64,000 nucleotides of DNA, from positions 39,328,501-39,392,500 of the forward strand of contig JAZHRO010000002.1 of assembly GCA_037157565.1 (NCBI GenBank), in the 5' to 3' direction. The notes beneath the pieces were generated by a model. It saw only the letters and a program-made list of their open reading frames with translations. It had not been told where the DNA came from and did no database searches. Shown piece by piece: positions 22,401 to 33,540 of this stretch (its first letter is position 1; every line of letters begins with the position of its first letter). The DNA is from Thalassia testudinum. Lineage: Eukaryota > Streptophyta > Magnoliopsida > Alismatales > Hydrocharitaceae. The translations under genes were made by a program, and so were the position numbers.

Positions 22401-22853
22401 CACTCGAGGTAGCTCGTTGTTTCGCGTTTGCAGGGGGCGGCGCATCCGAATCGAGAACCCGCGGCGCTGCGATCAGTGCATTGGTTTCGCGGTGTGCTTG
22501 GAGGACCGGAAGTTCCCTGTGAGTGAACTTGGCCGTGTGTACGGATTTAAATACGTGGATGGGTTTTACATTTACAGAGGATCTCTGTTAAATACATGCT
22601 AGTGGGTACGTCCACGTTTTGACACGGAAATAATATTATTAATGATAAGATGTACCAAGGTACGAAAGGAGAGGAGAGAGTGTAAGTTAATTGCCACTGA
22701 TTTTTAGTTATATAGCTGACGGTGGGAGAAATTACTCTCACGGGATAACTCCAATCAGCTCGAGATGTGACCAATAGGATTCACTAAAACTTGATTTGCA
22801 CGAGAATGGGAAGAGATGTATGACGACGATCCATGAATCAACCCTCCATACGT
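22401..22853. other. Upstream flank of the FLZ gene
   Basis: A short CpG-rich patch (22415-22530) is followed by AT-rich sequence. A 61-codon open frame on the plus strand has no recognisable domain and I do not call it a gene. Confidence 0.4.
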
Positions 22854-23684
22854 TACTAGAATATATAGATGTATTTTGTGACGTAATTTTTGTGACAATT
22901 TCTCAATAGTCACTAAACATGGTCATCTACGTGGTTATTCATGTAACCGTTGTCTAAAGTGTGGTAGAAGTCCATGCTCCCTATAGTGCAGGAATTGAAA
23001 TATCTTGAAATCAATGACCATTATGAAACCATTCTCATATGTAATTGGCGACAACTATGATAGTATCGTCGTCAAACAATGTCTCAAATTTGGGTTGAGG
23101 CACAAGATGAAATTTTACTAATGAAATCAACGATGAAATTAGTATTACCGTCACTAATCTTCCAATTTAATTAATTTTATAATACATTTTGGCAATGGTT
23201 TTATCGAAACTACCGCCAAATCTGTATTATTAGGGCGCGCCTCGTTTGCACAGTAACTTATCTCCCCCTCCCCCCCCCCCGATCGAGTCGTCTCCATCTT
23301 CATTGCTCACACAATGCCTTGCCCGATCCTCCACCTCCTTGCCGACGACCTCCTCCTCCTCGTCGCGACACCTTCACCTCGCTCTTGAGGTATCACCCTC
23401 TCCTCCTCCTCCACCTCCCCCTTCGACACCCTCCACTAGACCACCATCCCCCTCCTCCCCCGTGACCTCCACCTCCCCATCAACCCCCTCCACCCCCCCG
23501 GTCCTCCTCAGTTGCTCCCTCTAATTAAATGTATTAGAGTAGATACGAGATTAGATATAACTAGTTGTGATTGATGTTTTTATTTTTCAAATTACAAGCT
23601 ATTCGCAATAGTGACTCAGAGCCTTTGGAGGTAACATTTAAATTTATTAAGTTATCTTTATTATATTTTAGGATTATATTAGAT

Positions 23685-23870
23685 GTGGGGTGTGCCCACA
23701 TATTACATTCTGTTGAATTGATGGTGAGGTGTGCCCACTTGTATGTATTTTGAATATAATTTTAGGATTTTATTAGATGTGAGGTGTGGCCACATTCTAT
23801 ATTTTATTAGAAGCTTATTATGCATTTTGTCAAATTTGTTTGTTACATTTTTAATGTAAGGTGTGCTCAC
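23685..23870 (+). repeat. Four interspersed GTGAGGTGTGCCCAC motifs
   Basis: Copies lie at 23685-23699, 23724-23738, 23779-23793 and 23856-23870, with at most three changes from the commonest form. Two are preceded by a longer shared block, TTTTAGGATT(A/T)TATTAGAT. Spacing is irregular (39, 55 and 77 bp), as for CACTA subterminal transposase-binding motifs. Confidence 0.65.
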
Positions 23871-24209
23871 TTCTATTTCTCCATGTGACGTTGTATTTTG
23901 AAATACAGGTTTATGGGAAAAATTAATATTGTAAGGTGAAACTCTACCAATTTTTTTAAAAATTCATCAATGTTCAATATATTGGTTGCTTGATGGCTTA
24001 TTGGGTTATGGTTAGGTTATATTAGGATTTGGGTAGGATGATGCGTAGGATTGAGATGGAGTTGGGTGATGGGTGTGATGTTGGGTTTTGGCTTAAGGCT
24101 GAGTTTGGGTTGAATGATGTTTGGTTTGTTTTGGGTTGGATTTTAGTCAATTGGGTTGGGCTAGGGTCTAGGGATTGTGTTGAGCAAGGGTTAGGGTAAT
24201 TGGGTTGGG

Positions 24210-24405
24210 TTAGGGTTTAAGGATTGGGTTGTGGTAGGTTTAAGCTGATTGAGTTGGGTTAGGGTTTAGGAATTGGGTTGTGGTAGGTTTAAGTTGATTA
24301 GGTTGTGTTAGGGTTTAGGAATTGGGTTGTCGTAGGTTTAAGTTGATTGGGTTGTGTTTGGGTTTAAGATTAGGGTTGTGATAGATTTTAGTCCATTGGG
24401 TTCTA
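24210..24405 (+). repeat. 49-bp tandem array with telomere-like TTAGGGTTT cores
   Basis: Units start at 24210, 24259, 24308 and 24357, exactly 49 bp apart. Each contains TTAGGGTTTA, TTGGGTTGTGGTAGG and TTTAAGTTGATT or close variants. Degenerate G/T-rich copies extend from about 24000 to 24440. Confidence 0.85.
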
Positions 24406-24740
24406 TTAGGATTTAGGAATGGGTTGGGTAGGTTATGGTTTTAGTGATTTATTTAAAATTGTAATTAGAACATAACTTATTATAATAGTTAGATACACAC
24501 ACTTACATAAATTTAGATGCACATAGGCCAAAAACTACATATTCTAACCCTAACCCCTAGGGTAAAAGTTATGAAGTCAAATTGTGTCAAAATACTAGCA
24601 CATCGAGACTTATGATCATGTTACATGGACAATGCAGAGTGTGTGTATACCTCACTTACATGCATAACATTTTATCTTTGTAGCACGCCATAAGAGTCCT
24701 CATCCTTAGTTTAGAGAAGTTTTGAACTAAGGGGGGTCCC

Positions 24741-24996
24741 TGAAGATTTGATCACAACTTAGAGTTACTTGTTACATGGAACCAATGTCTGGAGGAATTT
24801 CGATAGCATCTTTTCACTCTTTTTCAGTATACCAATTAATCTTAACTACGTTCCTAAAGCACTCTTAAATGGGAGTTATTGGGAATGTAGTTAAGGTTAG
24901 TCTCAGGGGGAATACTGGAGAAGTACGAGGAGATGCTGCTGAAATTTCTCCAGACACTAGTTATATGTAACAAGTAATGTTGTGATCAAATCTTCA
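24741..24996 (+). repeat. 256-bp foldback, possible small-RNA hairpin
   Basis: The arms pair over about 110 bp each. The outer 18 bp, TGAAGATTTGATCACAAC (24741-24758) and its complement (24979-24996), are perfect. Inner blocks such as TGTCTGGAGGAATTTC and GAAATTTCTCCAGACA pair with few mismatches around a short loop near 24860. The long, gently mismatched shape resembles a young plant MIRNA or siRNA hairpin, but a foldback transposon is equally possible. Confidence 0.75.
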
Positions 24997-25096
24997 AAGA
25001 TGGGCTATCAAGTGAAAACCTTCATTAAAATTAACGCACATCATCCCTACATTCATTTCTAAATTGGTCATGGTTTACTATAAATTGTAGGTTGCC

Positions 25097-25902
25097 ATGG
25101 AGAAGTTATGGATTGGTTTGAGGTCCTTGAATTACACTCAATATAAGAGTGGAGTCCTTTCATTTTTAGATTGGGCTTTCCATGAGGATAGAAAATAATA
25201 TAGATGAGGAGAACGTCTGGAGAAGATATTTTGTTTGTATAGAAAGTGTTTGAATGGATTCATTCATGATAGAAACACTATGTTTGAGCACATGACCTAC
25301 AATGGTTGGTGGCAGCATTACACGAAGTGGGCAACACATGGAGAGGAACATATTAAGAAGGTCACAGGGAATGCAATAGAAGTTGATGGATCTGATAATG
25401 ATATCGAAGGGAATCAAATTGATGAGATGCTTAATGAGATGAGAGTAGGTGATGTTGAGATTGGAAACGAGGAAGACACATTGAGAGGCTGTAATCAGTT
25501 TTATGAAGCAATGAAGGCTACAAAAGATCCAATTGCACCCAGAATTAGTTCCATGACTCGGTTATCATTCCCATTGAAGTAATTTCAGATGAAAGTTTTG
25601 AATAGAGCAATGACAAAATTAATGTCAAAGGTACTTGATTTCATTTGAGAGTCGTTGAATACTCCCAGTGGTTTTCCTAAGTTATGGTATGAAGCGAAGA
25701 AGCATATTCGAGGGCTGGGTTTAAATTATGAGAAGATTCCTGCATGTTCGAATGATTATGTTTTATACAAAAAAGAGTACGTAGGCCTGAGGTCCTGCCC
25801 AAACTATGACGAGGAAAGATATAGAGGAGATAATAAACAAGGAAGAAAGGTTCTTCAATACTTTCCGTTGATTCCAAGGCTGTAGAGACTATTTATGTCA
25901 AG
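25097..25902 (+). pseudogene. CACTA TNP2-type transposase, N-terminal piece
   Basis: From ATG 25097 the frame encodes the transposase-associated domain (MEKLWIGLRS start, then YRKCLNGF and WATHGEEH blocks), although stops near 25197 and 25207 break it. After a spacer, 25655-25885 carries the TNP2 entry blocks LNYEKIPACSNDYVLYKKE, CPNYDE and VLQYFPLIPRL. The last block has a TAG just after it and runs to 25902. At that point LTR J begins, and the same frame continues at 51588, so this is one gene cut by an insertion. TNP2 proteins bind subterminal repeats and cut CACTA ends (family knowledge). This copy is inactive. Confidence 0.85.
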
Positions 25903-26041
25903 TGATGGCATCACCATCATCTGCTATATCTAACATAATTTGGCTAAGTTTTAGGGTTAAATTCACCTAATTAACACATTAAAAGGGTATAACTCAATCA
26001 AGGCTGAAGAGAGAGGAATTGATAAAAAAGGGGTTAATTCT

Positions 26042-26930
26042 GTTATTTTAGCGGGTAATATAAATGCAGAATGGCTAAGGGATCAAATCATAGTGAATTA
26101 AAGGTCAATTAAGCTTAAATGTCCTAAAAGTCAGTTCGTATTTAGTAATTTAGGATTTTCATTCAAATTAAGTGTTAATCCTCAATTAAAATGACTAATT
26201 TCGACCTTGCTTCAATTAAAATAGTTTTGATGAAAATAAATGTAATCTAAACCTTTTAAAAATCATTTAAAACTATTTTATAAGGTTTGTCATAGTGAAT
26301 TTGACAATTGAAACTCGTTTTGACCTAAAATAGAGACCTAGACAAATTTTTGATGCATTTTGGGTCAAATTGTAAATTTACTATGTAAATGACACCAAAA
26401 CCCAAAATTTAAGTCTCCCTTAAATTTATTATGTCCAAATTAGGTTACCATAAAAATTTGGGCTCATTTAGACTTCATCTTGGTCATGTTTGCAATTTAA
26501 CCCTTATTTCCTTATTTCCTTGCAAACACCCCCTTAACTTTTGATTTCCTTGCAAAATAACCCTTGCCAGCAGCACCTCTAACCTCCCACCTCTACATCC
26601 TCTGGCCGTCAACTCCAGCGAGGTCGTTCCCGAGTCCTCTAGCCCTCTCTTCGCGCGCCAACTAGTGATAAATGTCCCCCATCTCATGCCGCTTCTTGTC
26701 GTCTAGTTACGATGCGTCCCTACCCCCTTCTTCCCCGTCGTCGCAGACGACAACGACCTTGGAGCTCCTCAACCTCACCTCTTCGTAGCTCCTCGCTGTC
26801 AAATGAGAGTGAAATTCTTCTCCTCTCGTCATCGTCATTCTTCTTACCACAGAAAGCAACTCTCCTACCCTCCTTGCTCCAATCTCCTCATCGTCTTCGT
26901 CTTCTTCTCCAAGTCCAGCGACCACATTAT
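26042..26930. repeat. Tandem duplication inside LTR J, unit 1
   Basis: Unit 1 starts TTATTTTAGCGGGTAATAT near 26042. Unit 2 starts with nearly the same sequence near 26927 and continues, interrupted by LTR F and LTR H, through 45282-45469 and 48119-48500. Both units end near CTTCTCCAAGTCCAG. The unit length is about 885 bp. Confidence 0.8.
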
Positions 26931-28956
26931 TTTAGCGGATAATATAAATGCAGAATGGCTAAGGGATCAACTCATACTAAATTAAAGGTTAATTAAGCTT
27001 AAATGTCCTAAAAGTGGGTTCGTATTTAGTTATTTGGGATTTTCATTCAAATTTAGTGTTAATCCTTAATTAAAATGGCTAATTTCGACCCTGCTTCAAT
27101 TAAAATAGTTTCGATGGAAATAAATGTAATCTAAACCTTCTAAAAATTATTTAAAAATATTTTATAAGGTTTGGCACAGTCAATTTGATAATCGAAACTT
27201 GTTTTGACCTAAAATAGAGACCTAGACGGGTGTTTAATGAGAAATCATCTATGTTTAGAGAAGTGTGTTATAGTATAGGATGAAAAATTGCACAAAACAC
27301 TTAAATTTTTAAAGCTCAAAATCAATTTGGAGTCTGAGATCATTCGCAAGGAGCAAATATGGAATTCACAATACTAATCGTAATTAATAATAATGAGCAC
27401 AATAAATTAAATGCAAGAAAAATATGCAATGAATGAACTACTTAGATTGATATTCAATAATATCTCAAGAAATCACTATGATAAAAATGAGAGAGAGAAA
27501 TACTAAAATGGTGATTTAGATCACCAAGGATATCCCTCAAGTTAAGCACATATCAAGCATTCAAATTCAACTTAAATATTTCAACAGTATCTTTTAACCA
27601 TTAATCTCAAATAGCCATGGCAGAATAGGAATCAATTAACAACTCAAATAATGCCATAGTACTGCATCAGATGTCAACCACAAGGGGCAGACTTAAATAT
27701 CACTAAGGCACAAGAGCACAACAAGGCACACAAGCGCGCCAAGCATAGCCTTTCTCCTCAGAAGCTAAGTGTTAAAGCTCTCTTCAACACGGACCCCGAG
27801 GGAGATCAACCTGAGGCAAAACCCTCCCCCCTCCACCTCACAAATTTTCTTCTTCTCTCATAACCGAGCATAATCAGATTCGTATACAGGTAATCAGGTC
27901 ATGAGCAGTATTTGGTCTAGGCTCACCAGGGGTATAGGTGAGTGAGGAGTGAGGGTTAAGTGAGTGCGTGGGGGACCTGACCCCCCATGCTACTGGGTGA
28001 GGAGCTTATGTAATGTTTTCCACTTATACTGATTCGAGCGTTTGGTGGTGAACAATATGGGACTATGTCCTTATCTTCCTTGCACGAGGCTACAGCAAGT
28101 TGAATCCACGGCGATTAATGCTGCTGCAGTACTCGTGTCTCCAACTGAGGCTGCAGGAAAGCTCCTAGAGTGAATCCGCAGCACCTAGGAGTTGTAACAA
28201 GGCCGAAGCAGGTCGGAGCAAGGCAGACGGAGGTGGTGATGATGACGGCGATGCAGCGAGGCTGATGAGACCTGAAATAAGGAAATACGGGCTAAATGCC
28301 CCAATCAGATGGCTCAACACTATCACAGAGTTGCAAGGAAGACGTAGGTGGTGTCGGCGAGGTGTCTAGAGCTTTGTGGTGTTGTGGCGACGTCGGAAAG
28401 GACAGACAGAGGAAGAGGTGTTCGGTGAGGGTCTGGAGTGGATGAAACTGCAAATAAATAGGGGCCTTTTATTCTAGGGAGCACGGCGGAAGTTTTGGAG
28501 GTGGTGGCGAGTAGTTTTAGGTGCGTGTGATGTGTGAATGGCCACACCGGAGGCATGGCCAGAGGCGGAGAAGACAAGGGGGAGGAGATGATTAAGCTGC
28601 TGCATTGAGGAGATAAGGTGTTAGAAAGATTCAGGAGAGCGAGAGGAAGATAGGGAACCTAAGTTAGGGATGAGCGGTGAAGGAATTACACCAGCTTTGA
28701 TTGGCCAGTCATGGAGAAGGTGAATTTCTCTAGTAAAGGAGACGGCGAGGAAGAAGGGGATTTGGGGAGCTCCTGCTGGTATTGCGAGGAGTGGATGAAG
28801 GAGAGGAGGTAAGCCCCTCTGCCTATGGTATGTGGCAGAGGGCAAAGATGGAGGTTGGAGGAGATTGCCGGAGCTGCGGCGGAGGTGGCTGGAGAAGAAG
28901 GATTTGAAGAATTTGAGGCTTTAACCGAGCTAAAAAGAACGGCCATGCAAGGGGGA

Positions 28957-28966
28957 GTTTTTATAG
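28957..28966 (-). promoter_or_regulatory. Antisense TATA-like box in LTR F
   Basis: The minus strand reads CTATAAAAAC, about 920 bp from the LTR 3' end once LTR G is removed. Confidence 0.55.
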
Positions 28967-29027
28967 AGCTCAAGTCCAAGCTCTAAACGAAGAAACAAGC
29001 TTGATTTGCTTGGAATTTAGGTCACAA

Positions 29028-29052
29028 AGAATCCACAAATTTTGTGGATTCT
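29028..29052. repeat. Inverted repeat upstream of the antisense TATA, LTR F
   Basis: AGAATCCACAAA faces TTTGTGGATTCT, a perfect 12-bp stem with almost no loop and with arms unlike any other copy. Confidence 0.85.
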
Positions 29053-29999
29053 CTAGGGCAAATTAGTGCAAATTGGAAGTCAAGATCTTGTTTAAATGAT
29101 TCTTTGTAGTATGAACGTCAATCCTACCAATTTTGGTAAGATTTGGTGGTGCTTTGATGAGGTTTTGAGGCGATCAAAGGTTGGTGCCGAGGTCGGTTGA
29201 ACTCCAATGGCTGAAGGAACCCATCCATAAAGAAGATGAGAAAGTTAGGGGCCCTTACGCAAATAAATCGAAAGTTAGGGGCTTAATTGAGAGGAATAGA
29301 GATTTAATGGACTAAAGTGCAAACAAGGTCAAGATAAACTCTGATTGAGCCCAAATTTTGGTACAAACCTAATTTGGATCCAAAAAATCTAATGGTGAAG
29401 TCAGATTTGAGTTTTGATTACATTTGACTGGGAAATTTGCACAGAAACCATAATTAGGGTAAAATCTCGTCTGCAACTCTGTTCAAGGTTAAATTGGGTT
29501 CAGATGGTCAAACCAAGGGTACCAAACCTCCCAAAATATTTTTCCAAAAATTTTAGGAGGTTTAGATGAATTTTATTATAACCCAAAACTCTTCAATTCA
29601 AGCGGGTCTGAAATTAGGGTTTTGTGTTCTGATTTGATTCTCGAAATATGTGAAACCCTATTTTTGTCTGTGCGAACTGAAGCGTCAACTACCAGTTCGT
29701 ACAAAAAAGGATCGTTATTGTAGTATATGTCACAAGTACAGACCGTTGTCGAGTTAATTTTATTTATTTACTTAATTTTTACTGGTTTATTCTAGGTCAT
29801 TCATTGGGAGGCAGTTATTAATATACATCACTCTCTAAGTCCAATATTATTCTTTAATTCCAAAAAGATTGATTTTATGTACAGTAATGAATGAATGAAA
29901 TAATCAAAGAATGAATCAATTATGTATACAAAAATGACTTACAAATCAAAATAATGCTTGAAAACAACTATGTACAAACAAGCATAAAAAACTATAATT

Positions 30000-31720
30000 A
30001 CATACTATATACTACCTATTTATAATTTATAGTACTACTACTTACATATACATATAATAGTAAGTTATAAAATATATCATACTAACTTAACTTAATATAT
30101 TAACATCTATAGTAACATATATTACATGTATAGTGACATATATAAATGTCACGAAACCTTAGGAAACTATATACATAAGCTAAGGTAAAAACTAAGGTCT
30201 ATACTGACATTTATTCTATATACAGTGACGTATAAGTCTATCAGTAAAGCTCACATGTTATTTATATACAAATATGAGCTCAAACACTTTATACTACATA
30301 TACATATTATTATATTATTATTCACAGTATACATACATACATATATATATATACTATAAACTTGTATACAAACACAGAACAACAAGCACATTGCTGCTCT
30401 CTTCTCCAACACTTAGACACTCACAGCCTTCTTTTTCTCTCAAAACACTTAGCATCTCAGGCTATCACTTCTCCTCTACCCTTAGTGATTAAAGCTTGAT
30501 TACTGTTCTTAATAACAAAATTAGGTTTATTATTGGCGGATGACATTTTCGAGGGAAACACAGTACCCTCAACAGGTGGGATCAGACATCTACTAAGGTC
30601 ACCCTGATGATTAATTAACCCATTTAATTAGATTTATGCTCGTTAATGGACACACAATAGGCCTGCTACAGTGCATGGCCCCAGCTATGCACCGCACACA
30701 CATATCTCAATGCCAAACCAAAGCTCATTCATGCCATATACTTGTAAGGGATAAGAGGTTGTTTAGCATCGAGCGCTTGACGACTGAAGAGGGTAGAAGA
30801 GAAAAATAACTTATACCGCAGCAACCACTCACCAACTCATGATGTGGCGCTATTGCGCCGACCTATGCTGTCAATCCAATGTAGCGTGTCTGATTTGGTG
30901 ATTTTGACCCTCTATTATAATTTAAAATTAAATTATGTGGTATTAAAGTATTTACATAGGGCTACATAATTGTATAATTTATTTACAAAATTAATTACAT
31001 TTACTATATAAATAAATTAGTTAAAGTTTTCAATTTATGCATACTGATTATTGGGTTTATTTCTTAAGTAACGTATAAAATAGTTAATTAATGGTATAAT
31101 TGACCCTGTAAAGAGTTAGTATACATATTAAAATATTTAATACACATTTTTATTGTATTTTACAGGATTTATTTTGATTTATTTACATTTAAATAAATGA
31201 ATTCAGGGTATTATACATATAAATTAAGTATAAATAGTATAATACATTATAAATATAATTAAATTAGTCTTATTTACTTAAAATACTACAATACAACTAT
31301 ACAGTATAAATTATCTCAGTTATAACTTAATTTACTAATTTATTTTAATTTAACTTAATAACTTAGCTAGTAACTTAATAAATTAATTATTTATTATATA
31401 TACACAATTAAATTATGATATAAGGTTTATAATATACATAATACATATATAGATATGTATATATAGTATCATTAGTAAATATAGTTATTTACAGGGTTTT
31501 ATATATTTACTTTAAGTTATAGTGCTTATTAGTTAGTATAAATAATAAATAGTTATATGATTAAGTTATATACAATTTAAATAATCTTAAATATTTAATT
31601 TACGTTATGCAATATATATTAGTTAATTATACCTATTATACACCTATTTTACAATATATATACATATAGCTTACCATATAGCTTATATTTACAAGTATAT
31701 ACATAATATACATAGTATTT
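30000..31720. repeat. AT-rich tract in LTR G
   Basis: About 1.7 kb is dominated by A and T with many TATA/ATAT and TTAATTA-like steps. No gene was seen. Confidence 0.7.
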
Positions 31721-33084
31721 TTGTGTATTTTTGGAGTTTTTCTTCTTTTTATGGGTTTTAGGTGTTTTATAGTGGTAGGGGATGAAAAAGAAAGAAATGG
31801 ATGAGAGAGAAAATGTGTTTTTGGTATTTTTTTAGGTTAAGTTCTTTTATTAGGTCTAAAGGTATACTAAACCATCGACTGGTATGTTCTACCAAGCCGA
31901 GGGTTTAGATGACCTTGAAACTCAATGTACACCTAGAAATATGCCTGATCTTCACCAAGATAGGTTTATTTTATTTTTTTATATTTTTTAAATCATTTTT
32001 ATTTACATACAAGTTTAGCTCATTTTAGGGTCTTTTAAATATTTTTCTAAAGAAACTAAGATCCTAAATTCTAATGGATGGCTGAAATGGCAATGCACTG
32101 CCTCAGAAAAGTTCTAAACACTAACTACAGGATGTGTAATCATATAATTAGGCTTTTTAACTCCACTTCCATATATTACTCAACGTGGACAGTTAAGCAA
32201 ACATAGTTAACTGACAAAGAAGGATTTAAACAAGGTTACAAGCAATCCAGATGAGATTTAAAATCATAAATAGTACATGGAAGCTTGTACAAGAAGAATT
32301 CCACATTATAGAACATGTCAACCCTACAAAAAAATTAATTCCTAGCTCACTGTCCTACTGATTCAGCCCAACAGCAGCTACCAGCAACAGCTGCAGCTGC
32401 TGAAATCAAGAAGCCACAGCAACAACTACAGATAGTAGCAGCAGCAACTCACAGTAGCTCTCAATGAGCTACTCCAGATGCCTTAAACTTATTTCTAAGG
32501 CTGCTGTGCAGCCAACACTCAATTTCAGTAAATCAGAGTTGGGGATTCCAGTAAGAAAGACTCATTTTCAGTAATTTTGAAATGGAAATTTCAGTAGCTA
32601 CTCAGATGCCAAATCTAATCCATAATCTCTGTCATAGACAACAAAGATCATGGGATTGGATTGAAAATCAATCTAACAAAAATGTCGCTGTTATGCAGCA
32701 TTTTAATATGTGAAATTGAGATTCAAAACACACAATGACCAACTCAAAAATATGATAGAACTTGAATTAGCTTAGAAATCAATTGAAAACATTGTGCCTT
32801 ACTCAAAAACATTCTAACCTTGATTTCCATATCAAATCAAAGAGAGAACACTGATTTGATCTCTTCCTTATTGTAACGAGCGCGTGCCCCAGACGTCTGT
32901 AAAGACGTCTGGGATCACATCCAGACGTCTGACCAGACGTCCGGGATAGTTTACAGACGTCTGGCGAACAGTTATGCTCTCACGGGATATTCGTCTGCGC
33001 GCCTGTGCGCGCAGACCTGCGATCCTGCCTCTTTCTCTGCGGCGGCAGGCGACCGCGACCGCCTCTCTCTCCTCTCCGCGCGGC

Positions 33085-33094
33085 GTTAAAAGGG
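33085..33094 (+). promoter_or_regulatory. Candidate Tekay LTR TATA-like box
   Basis: GTTAAAAGGG lies in a CpG-rich context and is identical in the 3' LTR; the minus-strand truncated copy (63235-63242) carries the TTTTAAC equivalent. It is the only A/T-rich core in this zone. Confidence 0.4.
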
Positions 33095-33472
33095 GGGGGC
33101 GCGCCTCCCCTCCCGTCTCCACCATCCTCCTCCTTCTCTCCTGCCTGTGCGCGAGAGCGAGCGGACGCGAGGGCGCAGCGGCAGCCGCAGTAGGCGCGGA
33201 GGAGCTGCGGCGTGCGAGGGCGGGGCTCTGCCGTGAGGGCGAGCTCGCCGGGAGCGGCTTGGCCGGCCGGCGGAGGGCGCAAGGGGCGCAGAGCGTCGCG
33301 GAGAGGGACCTGCTGCGGGCGGAGCAGCGGACGCGCGAGGTGCGACGCGGGCGGCGTCGCGAGCGGAGGCCGAGCAAGGTTCTGATTCTGGAAAAATTTC
33401 CAGAATCAGACGTCTGGATTGATATCCAGACGGCAAGGTCGACGTCTGTGAGATCATACAGACGTCTGAAAG

Positions 33473-33540
33473 GTGAGTTTCCGCTTTCCTCTTCTTTTGT
33501 CGACTGACCGTACTGAGGGAGGGGGGTTGGCTGTGCGCAG
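33473..33540 (+). other. Candidate 68-nt intron in the Tekay leader
   Basis: AAAG|GTGAGTTTCC is followed 68 nt later by a pyrimidine/G-rich stretch ending GTGCGCAG. Both sites are kept in all three LTR copies. A second donor-like CAGGTAATT lies near 33697, and acceptor-like TTTTTCAG and TCCTTGCAG sites lie at about 35154-35161 and 35696-35704. Confidence 0.4.

Larger units (their letters stand above)
22854..25096 (+). other. CACTA 5' non-coding region
   Basis: Features in order: TGTGAC/GTCAC-rich sequence (22870-23220), a CT-rich segment with a 12-nt C run (23255-23525), four GTGAGGTGTGCCCAC-like motifs (23685-23870), G/T-rich tandem repeats (24000-24440) and a 256-bp foldback (24741-24996). 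The sequence TTGTAG just before the transposase ATG could be a 3' splice site. Confidence 0.5.

Noticed and set aside
22417..22602. 61-codon plus-strand frame upstream of the FLZ gene
   Set aside because: No domain, no supporting context, and it sits in the divergent promoter-side flank.
22968..22980. CCCTATAGTG as the end of a small CACTA-type element
   Set aside because: The opposite end near 22854 (TACTAGAATATATAG) does not match it as an inverted repeat, so no element could be defined.
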